From contig JAZRXL010000055.1 in the NCBI GenBank assembly GCA_045600225.1, positions 1-64,000 of the forward strand: 64,000 nt of DNA, given 5' to 3'. The DNA comes from UBA1181 sp045600225. Its GTDB lineage: Bacteria > Bacteroidota > Bacteroidia > Bacteroidales > Paludibacteraceae. The notes below the pieces were generated by a model, which worked only from the letters and a program-made list of their open reading frames with translations, ran no database searches and had not been told where the DNA came from. Below, piece by piece: positions 35,902 to 43,082 of this stretch (the first letter of the stretch is position 1; each line of letters begins with the position of its first letter). The translations under genes and the position numbers were made by a program.

Positions 35902-36231
35902 ATGATTTTTGATTATCTGGAATCTGTTCCAAACATAGCCGCTACGGTTTGTGATAAAGAGGGCATTGTGCTCTATCAGAATAAACGTGCCATTGATCGT
36001 GATGGTGATGTGGTAGGCAAGAATCTCTATAATTGCCATGGTGAGAAAGCTGGAGCTATGATTCGTCACATGATTGAATCGGGCGAGAGCAATACTTATC
36101 AGATTATACGCCACGGCAGACATAAACTTCTTCATCAAACTCCATGGTATGATGCAGAGGGCAAAGTGGCAGGATTGATAGAACTAGCAATTGACCTTCC
36201 TGATGAAATGCCTGTGTTTGATAGAGGGTGA
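35902..36231 (+). CDS. stand-alone PAS domain protein
   Basis: Protein of 109 aa consisting of one PAS domain: FDYLESVPNIAATVCDKEGIVLYQNK (first strands), GKNLYNCHGEKAGAMIRHMIESG (helices) and a final AEGKVAGLIELAIDL strand. No output domain, so it may bind a small ligand or partner. Cytoplasmic. The Cys-His pair (NCHGEK) could be functional but this cannot be decided here. Confidence 0.8.
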   Translation: MIFDYLESVPNIAATVCDKEGIVLYQNKRAIDRDGDVVGKNLYNCHGEKAGAMIRHMIESGESNTYQIIRHGRHKLLHQTPWYDAEGKVAGLIELAIDLPDEMPVFDRG

Positions 36232-36338
36232 CTAGTCTCAACCCAGCACATGTCTCTTCGTTCCATGTTCAGGGTTATGAAAGTAGCGTCTTAACAGACG
36301 TTGTGTTAACTGCCACTATTTAACGTACAAAAAGTAAG

Positions 36339-36355
36339 TGCGTATTGAATACGCC
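36339..36355. repeat. REP-like short palindrome
   Basis: GTGCGTATTGAATACGC: 7-bp arms GCGTATT / AATACGC. The same element recurs at 38865-38882, next to the second long repeat. Confidence 0.6.
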
Positions 36356-36384
36356 CACATTATGGAGATTTTTTTTCTGAAAAG

Positions 36385-36416
36385 TTTGCGTATGTGAAAA
36401 ATCCTTGATATTTTTG
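36385..36416 (+). promoter_or_regulatory. promoter of the Abi gene
   Basis: TTTG (36385-36388), 20-nt spacer, TATTTTTG (36409-36416): full match to the Bacteroidota consensus. Transcription would start near 36420, 85 nt before the Abi start. Confidence 0.8.
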
Positions 36417-36426
36417 CATTACTAGA

Positions 36427-36475
36427 ACCCGCCAAGCCTCTTAACAATGCTCAAATGTGCGGGTCGTTTTATTTA
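36427..36475 (+). ncRNA. terminator-like hairpin / possible leader RNA of the Abi gene
   Basis: ACCCGC (36427-36432) pairs with GCGGGT (36459-36464) around a 26-nt loop, followed by CGTTTTATTT. With the promoter just upstream, it could yield a ~50-nt RNA that ends before the Abi start codon. Structured RNAs upstream of abiF-type genes have, as I recall, been reported; identity with that motif is unproven. Confidence 0.4.
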
Positions 36476-36504
36476 TAAATCTTACTTACTACTCTGTTTT
36501 TTAT

Positions 36505-37401
36505 ATGACAAATCTATTTGGCAAGCCATTCAAGACACCATCTGAGCTTGTTTCTCTGCTGAAGACAAGAGGGTTGATAATCAATGATGAGTTGGAGACC
36601 GTACGATATCTTGAACATATAGGATATTATCGACTTTCTGCTTATATGTATCCCTTCCTGAGAGTTCCAAAGAAACAACATATATATAAAGATGGAAGCT
36701 CCTTTGATAATGTGATGAAGTTGTATCGTTTTGATAAGAAGCTTCGAATATTGGTTTTTAATGAGATAGAGAAAGTAGAGGTTGCTATACGAAGTGCCAT
36801 TGTAAATATAACTTGCTCTATGATTGGTGATCCTTTTTGGATGACAAATGCTGACAATTTTACGGATTCAGTCCGTTTCAATCGTACTAAGGTACTTATT
36901 GATAATGAAATACGCCATTCTCGTGAAGATTTTATAATCCATTTTAAGACGATATACAGCGATACGTATCCACCAGCTTGGATTTTGTCGGAAATCCTTC
37001 CATTCGGAGTCATTACTAACATCTATGGCAATATCAAGGATAAGAAGATAAAGAAACGTGTTTCTCAGTTTTTTGGCTTGCAAATTGATCCTTTTGAGTC
37101 TTGGCTCACCATTATTGCGCTTACAAGAAATGCGTGTTGCCATCATGCTAGAGTATGGAATAGACGGAACGCAATTCGTGCAACTATTCCTAATCGTATA
37201 ATTCATCCGTGGATTTCGTTGCCAGCAGATCCTTTGAGAATCTACTTCAATATCTGTATTGTTAAGTACTTCCTCAATGTCATATCTCCCAACAACGACA
37301 TGTTAGCCAAGCTATGTTGCCTTTTTATTGATTTCCCTGAAATTGACCTTGCTGCTATGGGTTTCCCTAAAGGGTGGGAGATAGAGCCTCTCTGGAAGTG
37401 A
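36505..37401 (+). CDS. Abi_2 (AbiD/AbiF-type) abortive infection protein
   Basis: Protein of 298 aa. Matches Abi_2: N-terminal FGKPFKTPSELVSLLKTRGL and LEHIGYYRLSAYMYPFL, central KLYRFDKKLRILVFNEIEKVEVAIRSAI, and near the end ALTRNACCHHARVWNRR, whose R-x5-H spacing is typical of HEPN ribonuclease-like folds. Abi_2 proteins give phage resistance by suicide of infected cells, best known in Lactococcus. Start ATG 36505; the upstream GTG extension runs through the leader hairpin. The gene has its own promoter and sits in repeat-rich accessory DNA. A 35-bp duplication covers its stop codon. Confidence 0.9.
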   Translation: MTNLFGKPFKTPSELVSLLKTRGLIINDELETVRYLEHIGYYRLSAYMYPFLRVPKKQHIYKDGSSFDNVMKLYRFDKKLRILVFNEIEKVEVAIRSAIVNITCSMIGDPFWMTNADNFTDSVRFNRTKVLIDNEIRHSREDFIIHFKTIYSDTYPPAWILSEILPFGVITNIYGNIKDKKIKKRVSQFFGLQIDPFESWLTIIALTRNACCHHARVWNRRNAIRATIPNRIIHPWISLPADPLRIYFNICIVKYFLNVISPNNDMLAKLCCLFIDFPEIDLAAMGFPKGWEIEPLWK

Positions 37402-37460
37402 GGAGCGGATTGAGTTAAGAGTTAGTCTGGAAGTGAGGAGCGGATTGAGTTAAGAGTTAG
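37391..37460 (+). repeat. 35-bp perfect tandem duplication
   Basis: 37391-37425 and 37426-37460 are identical, beginning TCTGGAAGTGAGGAGCG. The first copy includes the last codons and stop of the Abi gene; the second lies in non-coding DNA. Confidence 0.95.
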
Positions 37461-37482
37461 AAGTTAGTAGGGTGTAGTTAGT

Positions 37483-37629
37483 AGTTAGGGTTGTCTGTAG
37501 GGGCGAATTGCATTCGCCCTCATTATAATAGTAGTTAAAATCGTTCGTGGGGGGTATACGTTACGTCCTGAAAGGACAAAAGCACATAGCCCATGGCATC
37601 GCCTTGGGGAAATTAGCGTTGTCCGTAGG
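37483..37629. repeat. ~147-nt dispersed repeat, copy 1
   Basis: Aligns without gaps to 38718-38864 with about ten mismatches by eye. It includes a REP-like hairpin and the motif CATAGCCCATGG...GCCTTGGGG. Together the copies bracket the FGE-like lipoprotein gene. Confidence 0.9.
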
Positions 37630-37711
37630 GGCGAATTGCATTCGCCCTCGGATTTAGATGTGCAGACCACCCACCTGCCTGGAGGGTAGTACCTCTGCGC
37701 AGATGCTGACC

Positions 37712-37763
37712 TGTAGAGACGTGGTGCACCACGTCTCCACAATTGGTGCACCACGTCTCTACA
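37712..37763. repeat. long palindromic repeat
   Basis: GAGACGTGGTG / CACCACGTCTC at 37716-37737 is a perfect 22-bp palindrome; the right arm is repeated at 37745-37763, so a 19-bp stem with 37712-37730 can also form. REP-like element. Confidence 0.8.
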
Positions 37764-37848
37764 ACAATATCGCAATCGGTTGTTGTTGAAATATTCCCTT
37801 TCAGACAAATTATGTTAAGAAAATCATTCCGTGTGAATCGTTTTCTTT

Positions 37849-37856
37849 TATCTTTG
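37849..37856 (+). promoter_or_regulatory. -7 box (TATCTTTG) of the FGE-like lipoprotein gene
   Basis: Lies 22 nt before the ATG; an AGGAG ribosome site (37870-37874) follows, unusually clear for Bacteroidota. Confidence 0.6.
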
Positions 37857-37877
37857 TAAACATAAATTTAGGAGTTT

Positions 37878-38669
37878 ATGAAGAAAATCATTGCAATCAT
37901 TATCGCACTATGTGGACTGGGGTCTTGCGTTTATGCAGGTGGAAGGTCATCGGACACGGATGCTGATATCGAGACTTTCACCGTAAAAGGTGTCACCTTC
38001 AAGATGGTGAAAGTGGATGGTGGATCCTTCATGATGGGAGCTGCACCTAATCAAGAAGCAGAAGACTGGGGAGATGAAAAAACTCGTCATCAAGTTACCC
38101 TAAGTACATACTACATCGGACAGACAGAGGTGACACAAGCCTTGTGGCAAGCGGTGATGGGAAGTAATCCAAGTTATTTCACGGGGAACTCACAATGTCC
38201 TGTAGAGAAAGTAAGTTGGAACGATTGCCAAGCGTTCATTCAAAAACTAAACCAACTTACAGGAAAAAGATTTGCATTGCCTACCGAAGCTCAGTGGGAG
38301 TTTGCCTCTAGAGGAGGAAATAAGAGCAAAGGTTATAAGTATGCAGGAGGCAACAATATAGAGGTGGTCGCGTGGTATGATGGCAACAGCGGAGAGCGTT
38401 CCCACCCAGTAGCAACCAAACAACCCAATGAATTGGGACTATATGATATGAGTGGTAACGTGTGGGAGTGGTGCCAGGACTGGTATGGTGTCTATACTCA
38501 ATCAAGTGCAACAAACCCTATGGGACCTTCTGCTGGCTCTGTCCGTGTGTACCGTGGTGGTAGTTGGATCGACATTGCGTTGCACTGCCGATCTTCATGT
38601 CGTGGCGATGATATCCCCGACGCTAGAGACGACCTCCTCGGCTTCCGCCTCGTTCTTCTCCCCAATTGA
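37878..38669 (+). CDS. FGE/SUMF1-like (C-type lectin fold) lipoprotein, putative DGR variable protein
   Basis: Protein of 263 aa. Lipoprotein signal (IIAIIIALCGLGSC, Cys 17), then one FGE-sulfatase domain: VKVDGGSFMMGA, YIGQTEVTQALWQAVMG, PVEKVSWNDCQAFIQKLN, ALPTEAQWEFASRGG, LYDMSGNVWEWCQDW and RGGSW...GFRLVL. The paired catalytic Cys residues of true formylglycine-generating enzyme are not evident, so it is more likely a binding lipoprotein. Its last 42 residues have the codon pattern of a retroelement-diversified variable region. It probably faces the cell surface. It lies between two copies of a long repeat. Confidence 0.85.
   Translation: MKKIIAIIIALCGLGSCVYAGGRSSDTDADIETFTVKGVTFKMVKVDGGSFMMGAAPNQEAEDWGDEKTRHQVTLSTYYIGQTEVTQALWQAVMGSNPSYFTGNSQCPVEKVSWNDCQAFIQKLNQLTGKRFALPTEAQWEFASRGGNKSKGYKYAGGNNIEVVAWYDGNSGERSHPVATKQPNELGLYDMSGNVWEWCQDWYGVYTQSSATNPMGPSAGSVRVYRGGSWIDIALHCRSSCRGDDIPDARDDLLGFRLVLLPN
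38541..38669 (+). other. candidate DGR variable region (residues 222-263)
   Basis: Starts at VRVYRGGSW. After RGGSW the exposed positions read I-D-I, L-H, G-D-D-I, D-A and D-D-L-L, interleaved with constant A, C, R, S, P and GFRLVL. Nearly all of these codons end in C or T (ATC, GAC, ATT, CAC, GGC, GAT, GCT, CTC), as expected if AAC/AAT codons of a template had been adenine-mutagenised. No second copy is seen in the window. Confidence 0.5.
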
Positions 38670-38717
38670 GTTAAGAGTTAAGAGTTAAGAATTAAGAGTT
38701 AGTAGGTAGTAGTTAGA

Positions 38718-38864
38718 AGTTAGGGTTGTCTGTAGGGGCGAATTGCATTCGCCCACATTATAATAGTAGTTAAAATCGTTCGTTGGGGGTATACGTTACG
38801 TCCTGAAAGAACAAAAATACATAGCCCATGGCAACGCCTTGGGGAAATTGGCGCCGTCCATAGG
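38718..38864. repeat. ~147-nt dispersed repeat, copy 2
   Basis: Second copy of the repeat at 37483-37629, same orientation, 1235 nt downstream. It is preceded by TTAAGAGTTAAG-type runs (38669-38717) and followed by a REP-like hairpin with GCGTATTGAATACGC. Confidence 0.9.
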
Positions 38865-38926
38865 TGCGTATTGAATACGCCCGTGGTAAATCTAAATTAG
38901 AAATATTTCTTTCCAGAGATTTTTTT

Positions 38927-38934
38927 TATTTTTG
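38927..38934 (+). promoter_or_regulatory. -7 box (TATTTTTG) of the hybrid sensor gene
   Basis: Lies 19 nt before the chosen start at 38954. Confidence 0.5.
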
Positions 38935-38953
38935 TGCTATTCAGTACAATGGA

Positions 38954-41900
38954 ATGGTGCGTTGGTTAAACATATTACTTTTGTTTATCTCTCTTTCGTC
39001 CCTTGTTGAGGCAAAGGAGAAACGCGTCTTTTTTGTGCATTACACCACGCAAGATGGATTGTGTAGCAATAGTGTGAATGCAATCACACAAGACACCATG
39101 GGCTTTATGTGGATTGCAACGGTCAATGGAGCCAGTCGTTTTGATGGAAACTCTTTCGATAACTATCGCGTGGAACAATATCCTGAAATCTATCGAAATG
39201 ATTTGCAAGGAGTGTTTGTCCTTCCTAATGGAAAGCCAACCTTGTCTAGTTCACACTCTGTTTTGTCTTCCTATGATTATGAGTCCAATTCCTTCTCCGA
39301 CATATCGGATTTCTTGGTGGATACAGTCTATAAATACCATATAAATGGATTTGAGCCTCAAGGCGAGACTGGTTTGTTGTCTACTGCACGAGGCGTTTAT
39401 CGATATGATAAGGGTCGTTTTGTGCAGATTTTACCCCAACTTCCTTACCGATATGTGTTGGATGTTACCCAAGATAGTTTGGGGCGTTATTGGCTGTTCG
39501 ATTATGATGGAGCGTCAGTGTATGATGAGGAAGGAGAATGCCTATATGATTTTCGTCCTGTAGTAAGAGAAATGATCGATCATCACCTCTGGTTAAATAC
39601 GCATAGCCTATTGCTAAGTTCTCCTGTAGGTTCCCTCTGGCTTGTGGAGTTTAACGAGAAGGGAGAAGCACAGAAGCCTGTTAGGGTGAATATCCCTTTC
39701 AAATATGTCTCTTGTATGGTCAAAGATGTATCGGGAAACATTTGGATGGGTACATTAGGTGATGGATTGTGGTTGGTTCGATATGAAGAGAAGGAATTGA
39801 AATGTGAAAAGGTTATACCAACTAATAATGAAGAGGATGCTTTGTCGAAAATCTCTTCTTTGTACATAGATAATCAATCGAATGTTTGGATCTCTACATT
39901 GGGCTCGGGCGTTTGGAGAACATTAGATTTGTCGGAATCCTCTTATTTCTCATCTACAATGCTTGGTATTCCATCTTGCATAGGTTCTGCTTTCTCTGAG
40001 ACATCAGATGGCGATATCTTGTTCGGAACCGATGGAATGGGGGTATTTTGGTTGGATGCGGACTTTTATGTGAAACGAAACTTTACTATGTCGGATGGAC
40101 TCTCTTCGAATAATGTGACATCGATAGAACGGGATGCTGACGGTTCTTACTTGATAGGTTACTGGGGCGGTGCCATCAATCGATTGTGGCTTCCTACGGG
40201 AAAAATTCAGAAGGTGGAGTATAATGGAATAGATAAACCTTTGTTTACTACAAAATCCATCTTGCAAAACAAGGATGGAGTCGTCTACGTTGCATCTGCC
40301 GGTGATGGTATCTATATGAAAGAGGATAATCGTTGGCAGAGATTAAGCTTGAAAGATTCCTCTATGAATGATTATGAGGATCTGTGGACTGAGAGTTTGT
40401 TGCGGAATAAGGAAGGTAATGTTCATATATTATCATCGCGAACAATTTGGAGTAATGTGAAAACGCAATCTAAATCTATTTTTAAGTCAATCTACCCAGA
40501 TATAGATAAAAGCAATACTCGTCAACCTCTTCATTTCAATCATGCTGTTGAAGACGATTATTTGTATGTAGCGTCTAATGAGGGTGTTTTTGTATTTAAT
40601 CAGCAAGACTCACTGTTGCGAGTGATTAAGGGAGACGTGGTTTCTATTCAAAAGGATAATGAGGGTCTTTTATGGGTGTGTGGCGCACAGGGTATACATA
40701 CGCTGAAAAAAAATGACTCAGAGCGTGTTGTCTCTATTATGACATCTGAGGAATTGCCATCTTCTGATTTCTTTTCTCGACATGCAAGTTGGTCGTCCGC
40801 TTCAGGAAGACTATTCTTTGGAACGAAAGAAGGTTTTGTTTGCATTAATCCGGCAAATCAAAAGATTACACCTTTCCAATACTTTGAATTTGCCCAATTG
40901 GTGGTGAAAGGGGAGAAAATAATGCCAAAGTCCCCATTGTTCGTATTGGACTATAATGAGACGCATTTTAGACTGGATTTTGATTTGATAGATTATTCCT
41001 TGATTAACAAACCCGTTTTACAGTATCGAATCTTAGAATTGGATAGTGCGTGGAATAGTTTGGGAGAGAAGCGAGAAGTGGAGATTTCTTACCTTCCATC
41101 GGGTAATTTCCATATTGAGGTGAAGGCTTCTACGCCGAACGGAGAGTATCAGCGCATCATTTCTCAAAGCATCAAAGTTTTGTCTCCTTGGTGGCATTCG
41201 GTATGGTTTAGATTGCTTTTGGTATTATTGGTAGCTTTGTCCTTTTATTTAGCCTTGAGGTTGAAGACTCGTAGAGTGGAGCAACAGAAGGTGTTGTTGA
41301 GCAAAATGGTGGATGAAAGGACTGAAGAGTTGAGGCTTGTGAATGAGAATTTAAGTCAGAAAAACGATGAGATCGCGCATAGGAACGAGTCGTTGTTAGA
41401 ATCGTTGAAGCAGAAGGATCAGTTGGTATCTATCATAGGTCACGACTTGAAAAATCCGATGTTTGCGGTGGTTTCTACACTGAAAAGATTGTTGACGAAA
41501 CAGTATACAATATCGGAGCAACAGAATATCCTTTCTGAAGTGACGAAAGAGACCGAGACGCTCCAAAACGAAATGGTAAAGTTGCTTCAATGGTCGGCAG
41601 AGTCGAGTTTTGAAACTATGTATCAACCGCAAGATTTCGATCTTATGCAGTTGGTTTCTGAAACGGTATCGTTTGTAAAGGGATTGGTCGATGAAAAGGC
41701 AATTAATTTGCAGCTCTCTTGCGATTGCAAATATGAAACCTATGCAGATCCTCGTATGGTATCAACCATCGTTCGTAATTTGTTGACCAATGCGATTAAG
41801 TTTACTCCGACTCATAAAAGTATTGATGTCTATGTGCAGGAGACGGAGAGTGTGAGTATTGTCCGTGTGGTAGATCAAGGTATGGGTATGACAAAAGAGC

Positions 41901-42892
41901 AGATTGATAGTCTGCTGAAAGGAACCAACAGGTTTTCCACTCAAGGTACGGAAGAGGAGAAAGGATTTGGTTTAGGATTCCAGATCGTGATGGATTTTGT
42001 AAAAAAGAATTTGGGTGAGATTGAGATTGAAAGCATAGTAGGTGAGGGTACTGAAATAAAGGTTGCATTCCCTCTGTCAGAGAAACAGATCGAGAAAGAT
42101 AGGGGATCTAGTGTCTCGATGCCACTTGCTGTAAATGTAGATTTGTTACAGGGTAAATCCATTCTGGTTGTGGATGATGATCCGTTGTTGTTGTCCCATA
42201 TTAGTGAGATTTTGTCACAATATGTCTCTGTATATCAGGCAAAGGATGGAGAAGAGGCCGTACATATTGCCATGGAAAAAATTCCAGATCTGATTTTAAG
42301 TGATATTGAAATGCCAAATATGAATGGCTTTGAGATGTATGAGGCGTTGAAAGAGAATATGTTGTCTGCCAATATACCTTTGATGTTTTTATCTGCTAAG
42401 AGTGACATTGAGGTTCGTCAGCAGAGTTTGTCGTTGGGTGCGATTAGCTTTATTGCCAAACCATTTGAAGACAGTGATTTGATGCTACAAATCGTAAATT
42501 TCCTTACTTGGCAGCAGAAAAAACAGATTCAGATGATGTCTCGCGCTTTGGAAGACAAGGAAGATCCGAAAGAGTCGATGAATCCGTTATTGGAGAGATT
42601 GCTCGAATTGGTAAAAGAGAACTATCAGAACCCTGACTATACGTTTAATGATATTGCTGTTGGTTTGGGAATGAGTAAGTCTACATTATCGAGACGATTA
42701 AAGTCACTTACTGATAAAACTCCAATTGAGATATTGTCGGAATACCGCTTCTCGTTAGCCAAGAAGATGGTCGAGAAAGGAGACATGCCTATTAGTGAAA
42801 TCGCCTATTCTGTTGGTTTTAGCGATCCTTCTTATTTCAGTAGAAGATTTAAGGAGTTGTTCGGTGTAACACCGTCCTCTCAAATAAAATGA
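38954..42892 (+). CDS. hybrid two-component system regulator (HTCS)
   Basis: Protein of 1312 aa in one chain: signal/TM (WLNILLLFISLSSLVEA), about 650 residues of periplasmic Reg_prop propeller repeats (GFMWIATVNGASRFDG, NIWMGTLGDGLWLV, NVWISTLGSGVWRT), a Y_Y_Y domain, a TM at ~752-772, a histidine kinase (His ~830 in GHDLKNP; ATPase GFGLGFQIV), a receiver (SILVVDDDP; Asp ~1117 in LSDIEMPN) and a C-terminal AraC DNA-binding domain. HTCS proteins sense oligosaccharides and activate nearby hydrolase genes. Start ATG 38954; a longer frame runs into the repeat. It precedes mannanase and xylanase genes, its probable targets. Confidence 0.96.
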   Translation: MVRWLNILLLFISLSSLVEAKEKRVFFVHYTTQDGLCSNSVNAITQDTMGFMWIATVNGASRFDGNSFDNYRVEQYPEIYRNDLQGVFVLPNGKPTLSSSHSVLSSYDYESNSFSDISDFLVDTVYKYHINGFEPQGETGLLSTARGVYRYDKGRFVQILPQLPYRYVLDVTQDSLGRYWLFDYDGASVYDEEGECLYDFRPVVREMIDHHLWLNTHSLLLSSPVGSLWLVEFNEKGEAQKPVRVNIPFKYVSCMVKDVSGNIWMGTLGDGLWLVRYEEKELKCEKVIPTNNEEDALSKISSLYIDNQSNVWISTLGSGVWRTLDLSESSYFSSTMLGIPSCIGSAFSETSDGDILFGTDGMGVFWLDADFYVKRNFTMSDGLSSNNVTSIERDADGSYLIGYWGGAINRLWLPTGKIQKVEYNGIDKPLFTTKSILQNKDGVVYVASAGDGIYMKEDNRWQRLSLKDSSMNDYEDLWTESLLRNKEGNVHILSSRTIWSNVKTQSKSIFKSIYPDIDKSNTRQPLHFNHAVEDDYLYVASNEGVFVFNQQDSLLRVIKGDVVSIQKDNEGLLWVCGAQGIHTLKKNDSERVVSIMTSEELPSSDFFSRHASWSSASGRLFFGTKEGFVCINPANQKITPFQYFEFAQLVVKGEKIMPKSPLFVLDYNETHFRLDFDLIDYSLINKPVLQYRILELDSAWNSLGEKREVEISYLPSGNFHIEVKASTPNGEYQRIISQSIKVLSPWWHSVWFRLLLVLLVALSFYLALRLKTRRVEQQKVLLSKMVDERTEELRLVNENLSQKNDEIAHRNESLLESLKQKDQLVSIIGHDLKNPMFAVVSTLKRLLTKQYTISEQQNILSEVTKETETLQNEMVKLLQWSAESSFETMYQPQDFDLMQLVSETVSFVKGLVDEKAINLQLSCDCKYETYADPRMVSTIVRNLLTNAIKFTPTHKSIDVYVQETESVSIVRVVDQGMGMTKEQIDSLLKGTNRFSTQGTEEEKGFGLGFQIVMDFVKKNLGEIEIESIVGEGTEIKVAFPLSEKQIEKDRGSSVSMPLAVNVDLLQGKSILVVDDDPLLLSHISEILSQYVSVYQAKDGEEAVHIAMEKIPDLILSDIEMPNMNGFEMYEALKENMLSANIPLMFLSAKSDIEVRQQSLSLGAISFIAKPFEDSDLMLQIVNFLTWQQKKQIQMMSRALEDKEDPKESMNPLLERLLELVKENYQNPDYTFNDIAVGLGMSKSTLSRRLKSLTDKTPIEILSEYRFSLAKKMVEKGDMPISEIAYSVGFSDPSYFSRRFKELFGVTPSSQIK

Positions 42893-42957
42893 TTATAAGT
42901 TTAGGAATGATGATTGTGTTCCAAAATCATCTGTTTTTTCTGCCCAAATAAGTTGGA

Positions 42958-43045
42958 ATTCTCCCATTTTATCGAGGTTGGGGCGATTCTCCTATTCTTT
43001 GAAGTGATTCTCCTACTCGCAAAGGTGTGCCCTGTTTTAAATTTG
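42958..43045 (+). promoter_or_regulatory. mannanase promoter with repeated ATTCTCCYA sites
   Basis: ATTCTCC(C/T)A occurs at 42958-42966, 42986-42994 and 43007-43015 (28 and 21 nt apart, so the last two lie on the same face of the helix). TAAATTTG at 43038-43045 is the -7 box, 38 nt before the start codon. The array fits an activator site for the adjacent HTCS. Confidence 0.55.
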
Positions 43046-43082
43046 CACCATAACCATAGCATGAACTAAAAGAATTAAAACC

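Larger units (their letters stand above)
37402..37877. other. intergenic region of 476 bp, repeats only
   Basis: No gene is supported. It holds the second copy of the tandem duplication, the first ~147-nt repeat, two REP-like hairpins (GGGCGAATTGCATTCGCCC at 37501-37518 and 37629-37646), a long palindrome (37712-37763) and the -7 box TATCTTTG (37849-37856) with AGGAG ribosome site for the next gene. Confidence 0.8.

Noticed and set aside
36416..36464. Possible pseudoknot in the Abi leader (GCATT at 36416-36420 with AATGC in the hairpin loop)
   Set aside because: GCATT overlaps the -7 box and would lie before or at the transcription start, so it is probably not in the RNA.
37485..37808. 107-codon open frame on the minus strand
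   Set aside because: It runs through repeats and palindromes only; composition is Arg/Ser-rich noise.
36232..38953. Possible complete DGR, integrative element or CRISPR array in the accessory region
   Set aside because: No reverse transcriptase, integrase, transposase or spaced repeat array is present; only the target-like gene and dispersed repeats are seen.
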